Source: an uncultured Actinomycetes bacterium (lineage in GTDB: Bacteria; Actinomycetota; Actinomycetes; Nanopelagicales; Nanopelagicaceae). From it: 64,000 nt of DNA. The position numbers and the translations under genes are program-made. This document shows, piece after piece, positions 51,871 through 59,796 of this stretch. Each line of letters starts with the position of its first letter. The first letter of the stretch is position 1. Under the pieces are notes generated by a model. It saw only the letters and a program-made list of their open reading frames with translations, was not told the DNA's origin and searched no databases. The stretch is taken from the NCBI GenBank assembly GCA_903822425.1, contig CAIJOY010000044.1, positions 1 through 64,000 of the forward strand, read 5' to 3'.

Positions 51871-52697
51871 GTATGCAGGGCAAGAAAATATTCATTACTG
51901 GAGGCTCTCGCGGTATTGGCTTAGCAATCGCACTTCGCGCAGCACGCGATGGCGCCAGCATCGCGATCGCCGCCAAAACCAGTGAAGTGAATCCTAAGTT
52001 GCCCGGAACAATCTTCACGGCAGCAGATGAAATCCGAGCAGCGGGAGGAAATGCCCTTCCGATCAAATGCGATTTAAGGGATGAAAACCAGATTAGCGCC
52101 GCTGTTGAGCAAGCAGCTAAAGAATTTGGTGGAATCGATATATTGATCAACAATGCCAGCGCGATCAATCTCACCCGTACGGAGGAGACTCCAGCGAAGC
52201 GTTTTGATTTGATGTTTGATGTCAATGTCCGAGGCACCTTCCTGACATCACAAGCGGCCTTGCCTCATCTGCGCCAATCATCTGAGGCTGGGAGAAACGC
52301 ACACATCCTGACTCTTTCGCCTCCTCTTTCGATGAAAGCTAAATGGTTTAAAAATCACCTTGCCTACACGATGGCCAAATATGGGATGAGCATGTGTGTG
52401 TTGGGAATGGCCGAGGAATTTCGTCGCGACGCCATTGCGGTCAACGCTCTGTGGCCAAGGACTGCAATAGATACCGCCGCCTTAGCGATGATTCCGGGAA
52501 TCGATACTGCAGCGTGCAGAACACCTGAAATCTTGGCAGATGCCGCTTATGTAATTTTGAACCGCTCGGCCAAGGAATGTACAGGCAATTTCTTTGTCGA
52601 TGATGAAGTGCTGGCCTCGGAGGGAATAACAGACCTTGAAAAATATTCAGTTGTGCCTGGCACTACCGATTTCTTAAACGATTTCTTTCTGGATTAA
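51867..52697 (+). CDS. Short-chain dehydrogenase/reductase, HSDL2-like
   Basis: The 276-residue NAD(P)-dependent enzyme has GGSRGIGLAIALRAARDG near residue 13, NNASAINLTRTEETP near 95, and the catalytic Tyr-Lys in HLAYTMAKYGMSM near 170. The segment LSPPLSMKAKWFKNHLAYTM is typical of the hydroxysteroid dehydrogenase-like protein 2 group, thought to act in lipid or fatty acid metabolism. It overlaps the enoyl-CoA hydratase gene by four bases and precedes the aldehyde dehydrogenase. Confidence 0.85.
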   Translation: MSMQGKKIFITGGSRGIGLAIALRAARDGASIAIAAKTSEVNPKLPGTIFTAADEIRAAGGNALPIKCDLRDENQISAAVEQAAKEFGGIDILINNASAINLTRTEETPAKRFDLMFDVNVRGTFLTSQAALPHLRQSSEAGRNAHILTLSPPLSMKAKWFKNHLAYTMAKYGMSMCVLGMAEEFRRDAIAVNALWPRTAIDTAALAMIPGIDTAACRTPEILADAAYVILNRSAKECTGNFFVDDEVLASEGITDLEKYSVVPGTTDFLNDFFLD

Positions 52698-52744
52698 GAT
52701 TGCTCACGGGAGCATCTTTCAAGAGGCACGTAGATAAGGACATC

Positions 52745-54217
52745 ATGACAATCCAATCGGTTAATCCGCGTACAGGTGAGAGCTTTGGACCCAAATTTGC
52801 CTCAACAACTGCGCAAGCCCTAGATGAGATAGTGGCAGCTAGCGAACGTGCTTGTGAAGTGTGGTCAATGATGGCCGCTGATGAACGCGGAAGGATTCTC
52901 AACGCTGTCGCTGATGCACTTGATGCGCATGCTGAAAAATTGGTAGAGATTGCCGATCTAGAAACTGGTCTTGGCAAAGTCCGCTTAACAGGGGAAGTCG
53001 GCCGTACGACATTTCAAATCAGATCTTTTGCCACCGCATTAATCGCTGGGGATTTCATTTCACCAACAGTGGATGCAGCAGTGGATGGCGCTCCACCGCA
53101 AGGCCATCCTAAGTTCTTGCGCACGGTGCGGGCAATCGGACCAGTTGCAGTATTTGGAGCGAGTAATTTCCCTTTCGCTTTTAGCGTTTTAGGTGGAGAC
53201 ACAGCATCTGCCCTCGCTGCCGGTTGCTCTGTTGTTGTGAAAGCACATCCGGCTCATCCTCAAACTTCGCAAACCACTGTTGATATTGCAATTAAGGCTA
53301 TGTCTGATGCTGGGGCTCCGGCAGGAACCCTTGCCATCGGCCATGGATTTGAATTTGGCAAGGCGATTATTACCGACCCGCGCATTTGTGCTGGTGCATT
53401 CACTGGATCTAAAGCTGGAGGCCGCGCCCTATTTGATTTGGCCCAATCACGTCCGAACCCAATTCCTTTTTATGGAGAACTGGGTAGCGTGAATCCAGTT
53501 GTCGTCACCGAAAGTGGCTTGGCCGATCCTGCAACTTTTGCTGGGGCTTACCTGGATTCACTCTTGATGGGTAATGGGCAGTTCTGTACAAACCCTGGAC
53601 TTCTTTTTGTCCCTGAGAATTCAGAATTTCTTCAAGCACTTCAAGAACAACTTCTTTTGCGAGACGCCGGACCATTTTTGAGCGAAGCGACAAAGGTGCT
53701 GCATGACAAAGTGCGCACTGCGTTGGAGGAAGCAACCGGGGCAAAGAAGGTTTCTGGCAAAGCCGTTGATTCACTTGGTTTTTTCTCAACTCCTGAAATC
53801 TTGATTACAAGCGCGGGTCAAATGATGAAAGATCCATCCAAACTCAGCGCAGAATGCTTTGGACCAACAGGAATCGTCATTACATATTCCAAGGTTGCAG
53901 AAGTCATTTCTTTACTTGCCCACCTTGAAGGCGCCTTGGTTGGGTGCTTGTTTGCAGCACCGACTGATCACTCTGCTGTTGCCCTTGTACACGCACTTGC
54001 AAAGATGTCTGGTCGCGTTGCCTTTAACGCATGGCCCACTGGAGTAGCAGTTGCTGCTGGTCAACACCATGGGGGACCTTACCCAGCTTCCACTTCTACT
54101 TTGCATACCTCTGTTGGTATTCATGCGATCGAACGTTTCTTACGCCCGGTAACTTTCCAAGGATTTCCCGATGAGTTATATGCCGCAATAAGCCACGACT
54201 CGGTGAAAGGAAAATAA
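52745..54217 (+). CDS. NADP-dependent aldehyde dehydrogenase, 2,5-dioxovalerate dehydrogenase-like
   Basis: The 490-residue ALDH-superfamily enzyme has the catalytic Cys in GNGQFCTNPGLLF near residue 280 and the Glu in GELGSVNPVVV near 240. The segment FGASNFPFAFSVLGGDTASA near 139 matches the branch that contains alpha-ketoglutaric semialdehyde dehydrogenases of sugar-acid and hydroxyproline breakdown. The ATG at 52745 has AAGGA upstream and gives the usual start (MTIQSVNPRTGE). The FAH-family gene begins after one base, so both act in one pathway. Confidence 0.87.
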   Translation: MTIQSVNPRTGESFGPKFASTTAQALDEIVAASERACEVWSMMAADERGRILNAVADALDAHAEKLVEIADLETGLGKVRLTGEVGRTTFQIRSFATALIAGDFISPTVDAAVDGAPPQGHPKFLRTVRAIGPVAVFGASNFPFAFSVLGGDTASALAAGCSVVVKAHPAHPQTSQTTVDIAIKAMSDAGAPAGTLAIGHGFEFGKAIITDPRICAGAFTGSKAGGRALFDLAQSRPNPIPFYGELGSVNPVVVTESGLADPATFAGAYLDSLLMGNGQFCTNPGLLFVPENSEFLQALQEQLLLRDAGPFLSEATKVLHDKVRTALEEATGAKKVSGKAVDSLGFFSTPEILITSAGQMMKDPSKLSAECFGPTGIVITYSKVAEVISLLAHLEGALVGCLFAAPTDHSAVALVHALAKMSGRVAFNAWPTGVAVAAGQHHGGPYPASTSTLHTSVGIHAIERFLRPVTFQGFPDELYAAISHDSVKGK

Positions 54218-54218
54218 G

Positions 54219-55064
54219 ATGCGTTTAGCCCGCTTAGGAGATTTTGGAAAAGAAAGAGCTGCAGTTGTTATTAATGACCTCGAAGCAGTATTTGTTGATG
54301 ATCTCATTGGTGACTGGAGCAGGACTGGATTAGAAAATGGGGCTCTGCAAAAAATCAAGACTGCCGATTTGACTTCGCGTCCCACGATTAAGATTTCCGA
54401 TTACCGTTTAGGCTCACCTGTTGCGCGTCCCACAAAAGTAATTTGCGTTGGCTTGAATTATGCCCAGCATGCTGCAGAGACAGGGGCTACGCCGCCGGCC
54501 GAGCCGGTCGTTTTCATGAAAGCTCCAGATACAGTGATTGGTGGCTTTGATGACATCATCGTGCCTCCTCATTCGATAAAAACTGATTACGAAGTAGAAA
54601 TTTGCGTAGTTATTGGCAAGAACGCGTTGTACTTGAAATCACCTGAACAATCTCGCGAACATATCTTGGGATACACCATCTCCCAAGACGTCTCTGAACG
54701 CCACTGGCAGATTGAGCGCAGCGGACAATGGGTTAAGGGAAAATCTTTTCCATCTTTTAATCCGATGGGGCCTTGGATCGTTACCGCAGATGCTCTAGAC
54801 CCCACCGATATCAACCTTTGGTGCACCGTGGATGGAGAGATGCGTCAAAATTCTCGAACTTCAGACATGATTTTCGGGATTGATCATTGCATCTGGTACA
54901 TCAGCCAATTTATGGAACTCAAAGCTGGTGATGTCATTAATACCGGGACACCACAAGGTGTTGGTATGGGCTTTAAGCCCGAGAAGTACATTCTTGGGGG
55001 AGAAGTTGTTGAGACTGGGATCGAAGGCATCGGCAGGATCAAATCCACAGTGACTAACGCTTAA
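54219..55064 (+). CDS. Fumarylacetoacetate hydrolase (FAH) family protein
   Basis: The 281-residue protein has the FAH fold with KVICVGLNYAQHAAETGATP near residue 72, the metal-binding DYEVEICVVIGKNA near 123, and NTGTPQGVGMGFKP near 242. The family cleaves or hydrates 2-oxo acids with a metal ion. Length and sequence fit 2,4-diketo-3-deoxy-sugar acid hydrolases or ureidoglycolate-lyase-like members. With the aldehyde dehydrogenase one base upstream, sugar-acid breakdown is the best guess. The stop is shared with the convergent enolase-like gene. Confidence 0.85.
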   Translation: MRLARLGDFGKERAAVVINDLEAVFVDDLIGDWSRTGLENGALQKIKTADLTSRPTIKISDYRLGSPVARPTKVICVGLNYAQHAAETGATPPAEPVVFMKAPDTVIGGFDDIIVPPHSIKTDYEVEICVVIGKNALYLKSPEQSREHILGYTISQDVSERHWQIERSGQWVKGKSFPSFNPMGPWIVTADALDPTDINLWCTVDGEMRQNSRTSDMIFGIDHCIWYISQFMELKAGDVINTGTPQGVGMGFKPEKYILGGEVVETGIEGIGRIKSTVTNA

Positions 55065-56335
55065 AAGGGTTTGCTGAATACCGTTTCCTCTGTAGCTTCA
55101 AGTTCTAGCAGTCGATTCCACTTTGCGGTGCGTTCTGAACCATGTGTAGATCCCACCTTGATCTGCCCTGCATTCCACCCGGTGGCCAAATCAGCTAACC
55201 AAGAATCTTCACTCTCGCCTGAGCGAGCAGAAACTATTGTGCCTAGTCCACTGTATTGGGCTTGCGTTAAGACATCATGAGTAGATGTCACAAGTCCATT
55301 TTGATTAGGTTTGATTAAAATTGCATTCGCGCTCCTACCCTTGATACCTCTACTCAATCGGCGTGTGTTGGTAGTGAACAAGTCATCGCCGACAACTTGT
55401 ATAGGGCGGGGTAGTTGCTTCATAAATAATTCCCATGAGTCCCAGTCGTCCTCGGCGAATGGATCTTCAATGGAAATAATCGGATGTGTGGCTACAAGTG
55501 CGAGTAATAGTTGGCTCCATTGCTCTGGGGTGTATTGCAACCCTTGACTACGAGATTCGTATTTTTCATCTTTATAGAACTGCGTCGCTGCGATATCCAG
55601 AGCAAGTGAGACATCAACTCTTGGATTGAGACCCACCGATTCGATGCAATGTGTGATGAACCCACAAGCCATATCTGAAGAAGCAAATGGAAGTCCCAAA
55701 CCACCTTCATCTGCCACCAAGTTGGTCATAAATCCATCGGAGGCACCAAGTTCAGCAGCTTTCTCTCGAATAGCAGATACCCACGTCAGCCCTTGAGCAA
55801 AAGTTTTTGCGCCATGTGGAATTACTAGGACATCTTGAATATCTAAAGCGCCAGCGGCATGTGCTCCACCTGAAAGAATATTGACCATGGGCATCGGAAT
55901 TTTTAAGGCACCATGAGGTTGGTAAAACCGAGCGAGTGAAACCTTTCGTACATGAGCAGAAGCAATAGCACCTACTAGGGAGGTGGCTAGAGTTGCATTT
56001 GCGCCTAATATTTCATGCCGGGATGTTGAATCCAATTCATGCAAAATCGCATCAATTTTTTCAGAGTTGGGTTCAAGTTTGAGTAAGCGCGGGCGAATAA
56101 TTTCGTTGATGTTGGATACCGCCTGGTGAACGCTTTTGCCGAGAAAGAGTTTTTCGCTTATTTCGGTTTCTCCATCACGAAGTTCAAGTGCTTCGTGCGC
56201 ACCTGTAGATGCACCAGACGGAACTGTCGCTTTGTGAACTGAGCCATCACTTAACATCATGCGAGCACAAACCGTTGGGCGGCCTCGCGAATCTAGGACT
56301 TGGATGCCTTGAAAATTGCTGATAACGGTTGTCAT
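55061..56335 (-). CDS. Divergent enolase paralogue with altered active site
   Basis: The 424-residue protein aligns with enolase over its whole length: VLDSRGRPTVCARMMLSDGS, PSGASTGAHEALELRDG, VADEGGLG, LALDIAAT, SIEDPFAEDDW, VVGDDLFTTNTRRL, ILIKPNQNG. Metal ligands and the lysines equal to yeast K345 and K396 are kept. The residue equal to E168 is Asp (LDIQDVLVIP) and the one equal to H373 is Ala (TIVSARSGESED). H373 helps remove water from 2-phosphoglycerate, so ordinary enolase activity is doubtful. It is the last gene of an operon with a kinase, an SDR and a U32-like protein. Confidence 0.88.
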   Translation of the reverse strand: MTTVISNFQGIQVLDSRGRPTVCARMMLSDGSVHKATVPSGASTGAHEALELRDGETEISEKLFLGKSVHQAVSNINEIIRPRLLKLEPNSEKIDAILHELDSTSRHEILGANATLATSLVGAIASAHVRKVSLARFYQPHGALKIPMPMVNILSGGAHAAGALDIQDVLVIPHGAKTFAQGLTWVSAIREKAAELGASDGFMTNLVADEGGLGLPFASSDMACGFITHCIESVGLNPRVDVSLALDIAATQFYKDEKYESRSQGLQYTPEQWSQLLLALVATHPIISIEDPFAEDDWDSWELFMKQLPRPIQVVGDDLFTTNTRRLSRGIKGRSANAILIKPNQNGLVTSTHDVLTQAQYSGLGTIVSARSGESEDSWLADLATGWNAGQIKVGSTHGSERTAKWNRLLELEATEETVFSKPF

Positions 56336-57318
56336 GATTGAAAGAATACTTCACGTATGGATGGAGGATTTTGCAGCCGAAGAATTCTTAAGCAACGCTC
56401 ACGAACTCTGTTTTGCCCCTGCCAATCAAGATATCCGGCAGGAGAGACTCCATCTACTCGGGCAAGAGCGATAGTTGCCAGGTGCCAAGCCAGAGAGGGA
56501 TCTGGGCTGTGATAAGAATTTTGGTAGGCCGAGATAAATGAGGACGCACAGAGTGCAAGGCAATTGCGATCGCGGTCGTTATCGAGATGCTCTTGCTTAC
56601 ACAAAAAATGCCCAAGCAAAAATGCCAAGTCAAAGACAGGATTTCCCGTGTGTGCCACTTCAAAGTCCAAGACGATCGCGTGATTTTCGTGAGTAACTAA
56701 AATGTTTTTTGGCGAGAAATCTCCGTGAACAAGCGATGTCCTATTTCCCTCAAGTTCATCAATGAGCTTTTGTAGGAGAGGAGCTATGTCGGTATGAATT
56801 GGTGCTAGTGAACGGTAGAAAGGATTGATGCGCAGCTGTTCAAAAAGTTCATCTTCAATAAACTCATTCAAAAGCTCAGGATTGGTACTGGAGGATTTGT
56901 GCCAACTTCCTACTGTCTCACCCAATTGATGAGCGACATCAGCTGAAATCTTTCCTGAAAGCAGATCCTCTTTCCAATTGGTGCATCTACTATCGGCTCG
57001 ATCCAGGACTACCACGAATCGATCCGGATCTAAGTAGCGGAGCCGGGGAACCCTCTCTGGCGTAATTGCATGAAGGACGTCTAAAGCCCTGGCTTCAACG
57101 ATTGCGCGCCTGGGGTCGGCCAACCACGTACTTTTCACTCGCAGTTGAGGTAAAGCTTGTTTGAGAACATACTCTTTGCCTTCAGCGCAAAGCGCGATCA
57201 CTACATTGGAAACCCCGCCAGTGAGTAATTGGACATCGACTTTACTCGAGGAAGAAAATAATCCCTGTTCTATCACGTAAGCAGTTACGGAATTTTCATC
57301 CAGAAGTTCTGCTGTCAT
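56332..57318 (-). CDS. APH/choline kinase-like phosphotransferase
   Basis: The 328-residue protein has the protein-kinase-like fold of aminoglycoside phosphotransferases and small-molecule kinases. The catalytic loop is SLVHGDFSPKNILVTHENH near residue 196 and the metal-binding motif is VLDFEVAHTGNPVFDLAF near 218. VSNVVIALCAEGKEYVLKQAL near 35 is the nucleotide-binding beta hairpin with the lysine. It overlaps the enolase-like gene by four bases, so its product may be the phosphorylated substrate of that enzyme (inference). No resistance role is suggested by the context. Confidence 0.85.
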   Translation of the reverse strand: MTAELLDENSVTAYVIEQGLFSSSSKVDVQLLTGGVSNVVIALCAEGKEYVLKQALPQLRVKSTWLADPRRAIVEARALDVLHAITPERVPRLRYLDPDRFVVVLDRADSRCTNWKEDLLSGKISADVAHQLGETVGSWHKSSSTNPELLNEFIEDELFEQLRINPFYRSLAPIHTDIAPLLQKLIDELEGNRTSLVHGDFSPKNILVTHENHAIVLDFEVAHTGNPVFDLAFLLGHFLCKQEHLDNDRDRNCLALCASSFISAYQNSYHSPDPSLAWHLATIALARVDGVSPAGYLDWQGQNRVRERCLRILRLQNPPSIREVFFQS

Positions 57319-57322
57319 TGAT

Positions 57323-57997
57323 TTAAGGCAGATAAGTTATGGAATGAGCATTATCAACTAACAAACTTTGACCCGATATCGCGGTATTGAGATTGCTGCC
57401 CAACAGAAAAACACTGTTTCCAATGTCTTGCGGTGTTGGCAAATTTCCGACTGGGGTTGATTCGACTAAGTGCGCAAACTGCGCTGGATCTAGCGTTGCT
57501 GCTGTCATAGGAGATTCAACTACGCCCGGTAAAATACCGTTGACAAGGATTTGGTGAGATCGCCCTAGATCCACTGCTAGTGATCGGACAAGTCCTCCAA
57601 CTGCGGCCTTGGAGATGGTGTAAGCCAATTTTTCTTTGCGAGTAAAAATTTCCGCTAGGGAACTCAAGATCACAACCTTGCCTTTTTTGGCGATGGCGTT
57701 GGCTTCCATGAGGTGCTTGATTTGATCCACAATAAAACCAACATTTGCTTCAAATATATTGGTTACTTGTTCATGGGTGGTTGCAGAGTAAGACCCGTTC
57801 ATATTTGCACCTTGAGCGAATACGACAGCATCGAAAACATGGGGAAATTCTTCATTTGGCATGAGAATTTCGTTGGGCAAGGATGAGCTTTTGCGCACCA
57901 TGGGAAAAACTTCCCACCCATGAGAGGTGTAAACAGATGCAATGCCACTACCGAGTGCACCAGTAGCGCCGTAGAGAAGAACTCTAAATTTACTCAT
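57323..57997 (-). CDS. Short-chain dehydrogenase/reductase of the enolase-like operon
   Basis: The 224-residue protein has an SDR nucleotide-binding motif (LLYGATGALGSGIASVY), FAQGANMNGSYSA near residue 60, the active-site Ser in VILSSLAEIF and the Tyr-Lys pair in LAYTISKAAVGGL near 126. It is shorter than the average SDR, about 250 residues. It lies between the U32-like and kinase genes with two- and four-base gaps, so its substrate is probably in the same pathway. Confidence 0.86.
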   Translation of the reverse strand: MSKFRVLLYGATGALGSGIASVYTSHGWEVFPMVRKSSSLPNEILMPNEEFPHVFDAVVFAQGANMNGSYSATTHEQVTNIFEANVGFIVDQIKHLMEANAIAKKGKVVILSSLAEIFTRKEKLAYTISKAAVGGLVRSLAVDLGRSHQILVNGILPGVVESPMTAATLDPAQFAHLVESTPVGNLPTPQDIGNSVFLLGSNLNTAISGQSLLVDNAHSITYLP

Positions 57998-57999
57998 GC

Positions 58000-58929
58000 T
58001 TATTTCTCGTAACCATAGCGAGTGAGCATGGAGTGTCCTATTGACGCGCGGCGAACGCGTTCGCGGCCAGTGGATTCGACCAATCCTTGGATATGCGCGC
58101 CAGAAGGGTAGAGACCGGGAGAGTTGCGGACAGTAAATTTCAAGTAGATAGGTGCGGCTACCCGAACTAAGTCAGGCACTTCATAGTGGCGAACTACGCC
58201 ACCAAAATCATCTGGCCCTTCAACGTAGATATCTAGCGGGACATCGACTTGAGCGCGAATTGCAGCAATGTGTTGAAGAGAGAGGTCTGTAGCAAGGTTG
58301 AGCGTGGAGGCGCCAAGATCTACCAAAGCTTGAGCGGTTGCGGGATTGGTGCACGGCATTGCAACGGAGGTTTTGAGAATGAAATCTTTTGGTAAATCAC
58401 CGTTTGCCTTGGCTTCACCTAATACTTTAAGCAAACCGATGTCTCCTACGAGAACTGAACGAAGGCCAAGTGATGCCGCGTGAAGAACATCTTCCACTGC
58501 GTAGCGAAGTTGATCTGCTCCTCGAAGTGTAGGTGAGGCAACACCGCCAGCAGATGAGAGAGGTTGTTTTCCAATATCCCACGCAGCGCGAGGTCCTACG
58601 AACAGACACACTTCGAGTTTGTTGGTTTCTCCAAGTTCGATCATCTCGATGATCTCTGAATCGGTTTGCATCATGATGCCCGAACCTTGCGAGATTCGGT
58701 GGAAGGTGAGTGTACGTTTTTTAGCCTCGTCCAAAATTGCGCGAAAAGCTGCAGGGCCTTCTACTGAAGGGATTTCGATTTTCCATCGTGATCCATCTGG
58801 AAACCGTTTGGCAGATTCAGGGATTCCATCTGCGTCCTGGGTTTGAATCGATTGCTTGCTGAGGAGTGCAATGGATTTTGACATGGGACCACTGGAATCT
58901 CGAGTTGAAGGCCAACCTTGTTCGCTCAC
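58000..58929 (-). CDS. Peptidase U32-like TIM-barrel protein, function unknown
   Basis: The 309-residue protein resembles actinobacterial proteins labelled U32 peptidase-like, mainly in DLGASTLNLATDLSLQHIAA, VPLDIYVEGPDDFGGVVRHY and KFTVRNSPGLYPSGAH. U32 members are barrel proteins, several of which act in hydroxylation or modification rather than proteolysis. I see no clear protease catalytic residues. It starts with GTG after AAGGGG and heads the four-gene operon. The similarity is from memory of related proteins and is the least certain call of the operon. Confidence 0.55.
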   Translation of the reverse strand: MSEQGWPSTRDSSGPMSKSIALLSKQSIQTQDADGIPESAKRFPDGSRWKIEIPSVEGPAAFRAILDEAKKRTLTFHRISQGSGIMMQTDSEIIEMIELGETNKLEVCLFVGPRAAWDIGKQPLSSAGGVASPTLRGADQLRYAVEDVLHAASLGLRSVLVGDIGLLKVLGEAKANGDLPKDFILKTSVAMPCTNPATAQALVDLGASTLNLATDLSLQHIAAIRAQVDVPLDIYVEGPDDFGGVVRHYEVPDLVRVAAPIYLKFTVRNSPGLYPSGAHIQGLVESTGRERVRRASIGHSMLTRYGYEK

Positions 58930-59002
58930 GTGAACCCCTTACCTTAGTTTTCCAATGAGAAAGGCTCTCACACCTATCCCTGAAATAAAACTCGCAAAAC
59001 AT

Positions 59003-59008
59003 TAGACT
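59003..59008 (+). promoter_or_regulatory. Possible -10 element of the SDR gene at 59041
   Basis: TAGACT lies 32 bases before the ATG and would give a leader of about 26 bases carrying GAAAGG. Inference. Confidence 0.35.
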
Positions 59009-59040
59009 GGCTCCACAAGGCTCTCGAAAGGTTGGAATTC

Positions 59041-59796
59041 ATGGTCGACAAGAGAGATTTTGCCGGGCAAGTTGTCGTGGTTGTTGGGGCCGGCAACGGA
59101 ATTGGTCGCGCAACGGTAGGTCTGTTGAAAGAACGTGGCGCGCGCGTGATTGCTTTTGATAACAATGGCGAAGCACTCAAGGCTCTTCGTGCAGAGTTCT
59201 CATTAGATGAGACGCAAATTTCCACTCTTGATGTTTCTGATGAAGAGCAAGTTCGCGAGAGCATCGCTCAGGTGCTGGCGCAAGAAAAGCGGATAGATGC
59301 GCTAGTCAACAGTGCAGGCATGACTGGTCCTACCAATCGCAAATTAGAGGAAGTGCTCTGGTCTGAGTTTGAGAAGACTTTACGTGTAAACCTTTTTGGG
59401 GCAATCTGGTTAACGCAACAGGTATTGCCCATTATGAAAGCCCAGAAATATGGTCGAATCGTTCACGTTACGTCGATTGCTGGCAAAGAAGGAAATCCTG
59501 GTATGGCTCCTTACAACACATCTAAGTCTGGGATGATTGGTTTTGTTAAAGGAATTGCTAAGGAAGTTGCTCCGGAGGGGATTACGATCAACGCAGTTGC
59601 CCCGGCTGTTATACGAACTCCGATGAACGCCGAAACGAGCGAGGAAACTTTAAAGTACATGATTGCTCGGATTCCAATGGGACGAGTAGGCGAAGCTGAA
59701 GAAGTAGCTGAAACTATTTGTTTTGCAGCATCTCGTGCTTGTTCGTTTACAACCGGATTTACTTTCGATACTTCAGGTGGACGCGCTACGTACTAA
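59041..59796 (+). CDS. Short-chain dehydrogenase/reductase, sugar or polyol dehydrogenase-like
   Basis: The 251-residue classical SDR has VVVVGAGNGIGRATVGLLKERG near residue 10, NSAGMTGPTN near 86, and the Tyr-Lys pair in MAPYNTSKSGMIGFVKG near 155. It resembles gluconate 5-dehydrogenase and sugar-acid dehydrogenases of catabolic loci. The ATG at 59041 is preferred over a TTG at 59032. It is divergent from the U32-like operon, and its last 24 bases overlap the convergent hydrolase gene. Confidence 0.86.
   Translation: MVDKRDFAGQVVVVVGAGNGIGRATVGLLKERGARVIAFDNNGEALKALRAEFSLDETQISTLDVSDEEQVRESIAQVLAQEKRIDALVNSAGMTGPTNRKLEEVLWSEFEKTLRVNLFGAIWLTQQVLPIMKAQKYGRIVHVTSIAGKEGNPGMAPYNTSKSGMIGFVKGIAKEVAPEGITINAVAPAVIRTPMNAETSEETLKYMIARIPMGRVGEAEEVAETICFAASRACSFTTGFTFDTSGGRATY

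Noticed and set aside
56332..57318. APH-family kinase as an antibiotic resistance gene
   Set aside because: It sits inside a metabolic operon with an overlapping enolase-like gene; small-molecule metabolism is more likely.
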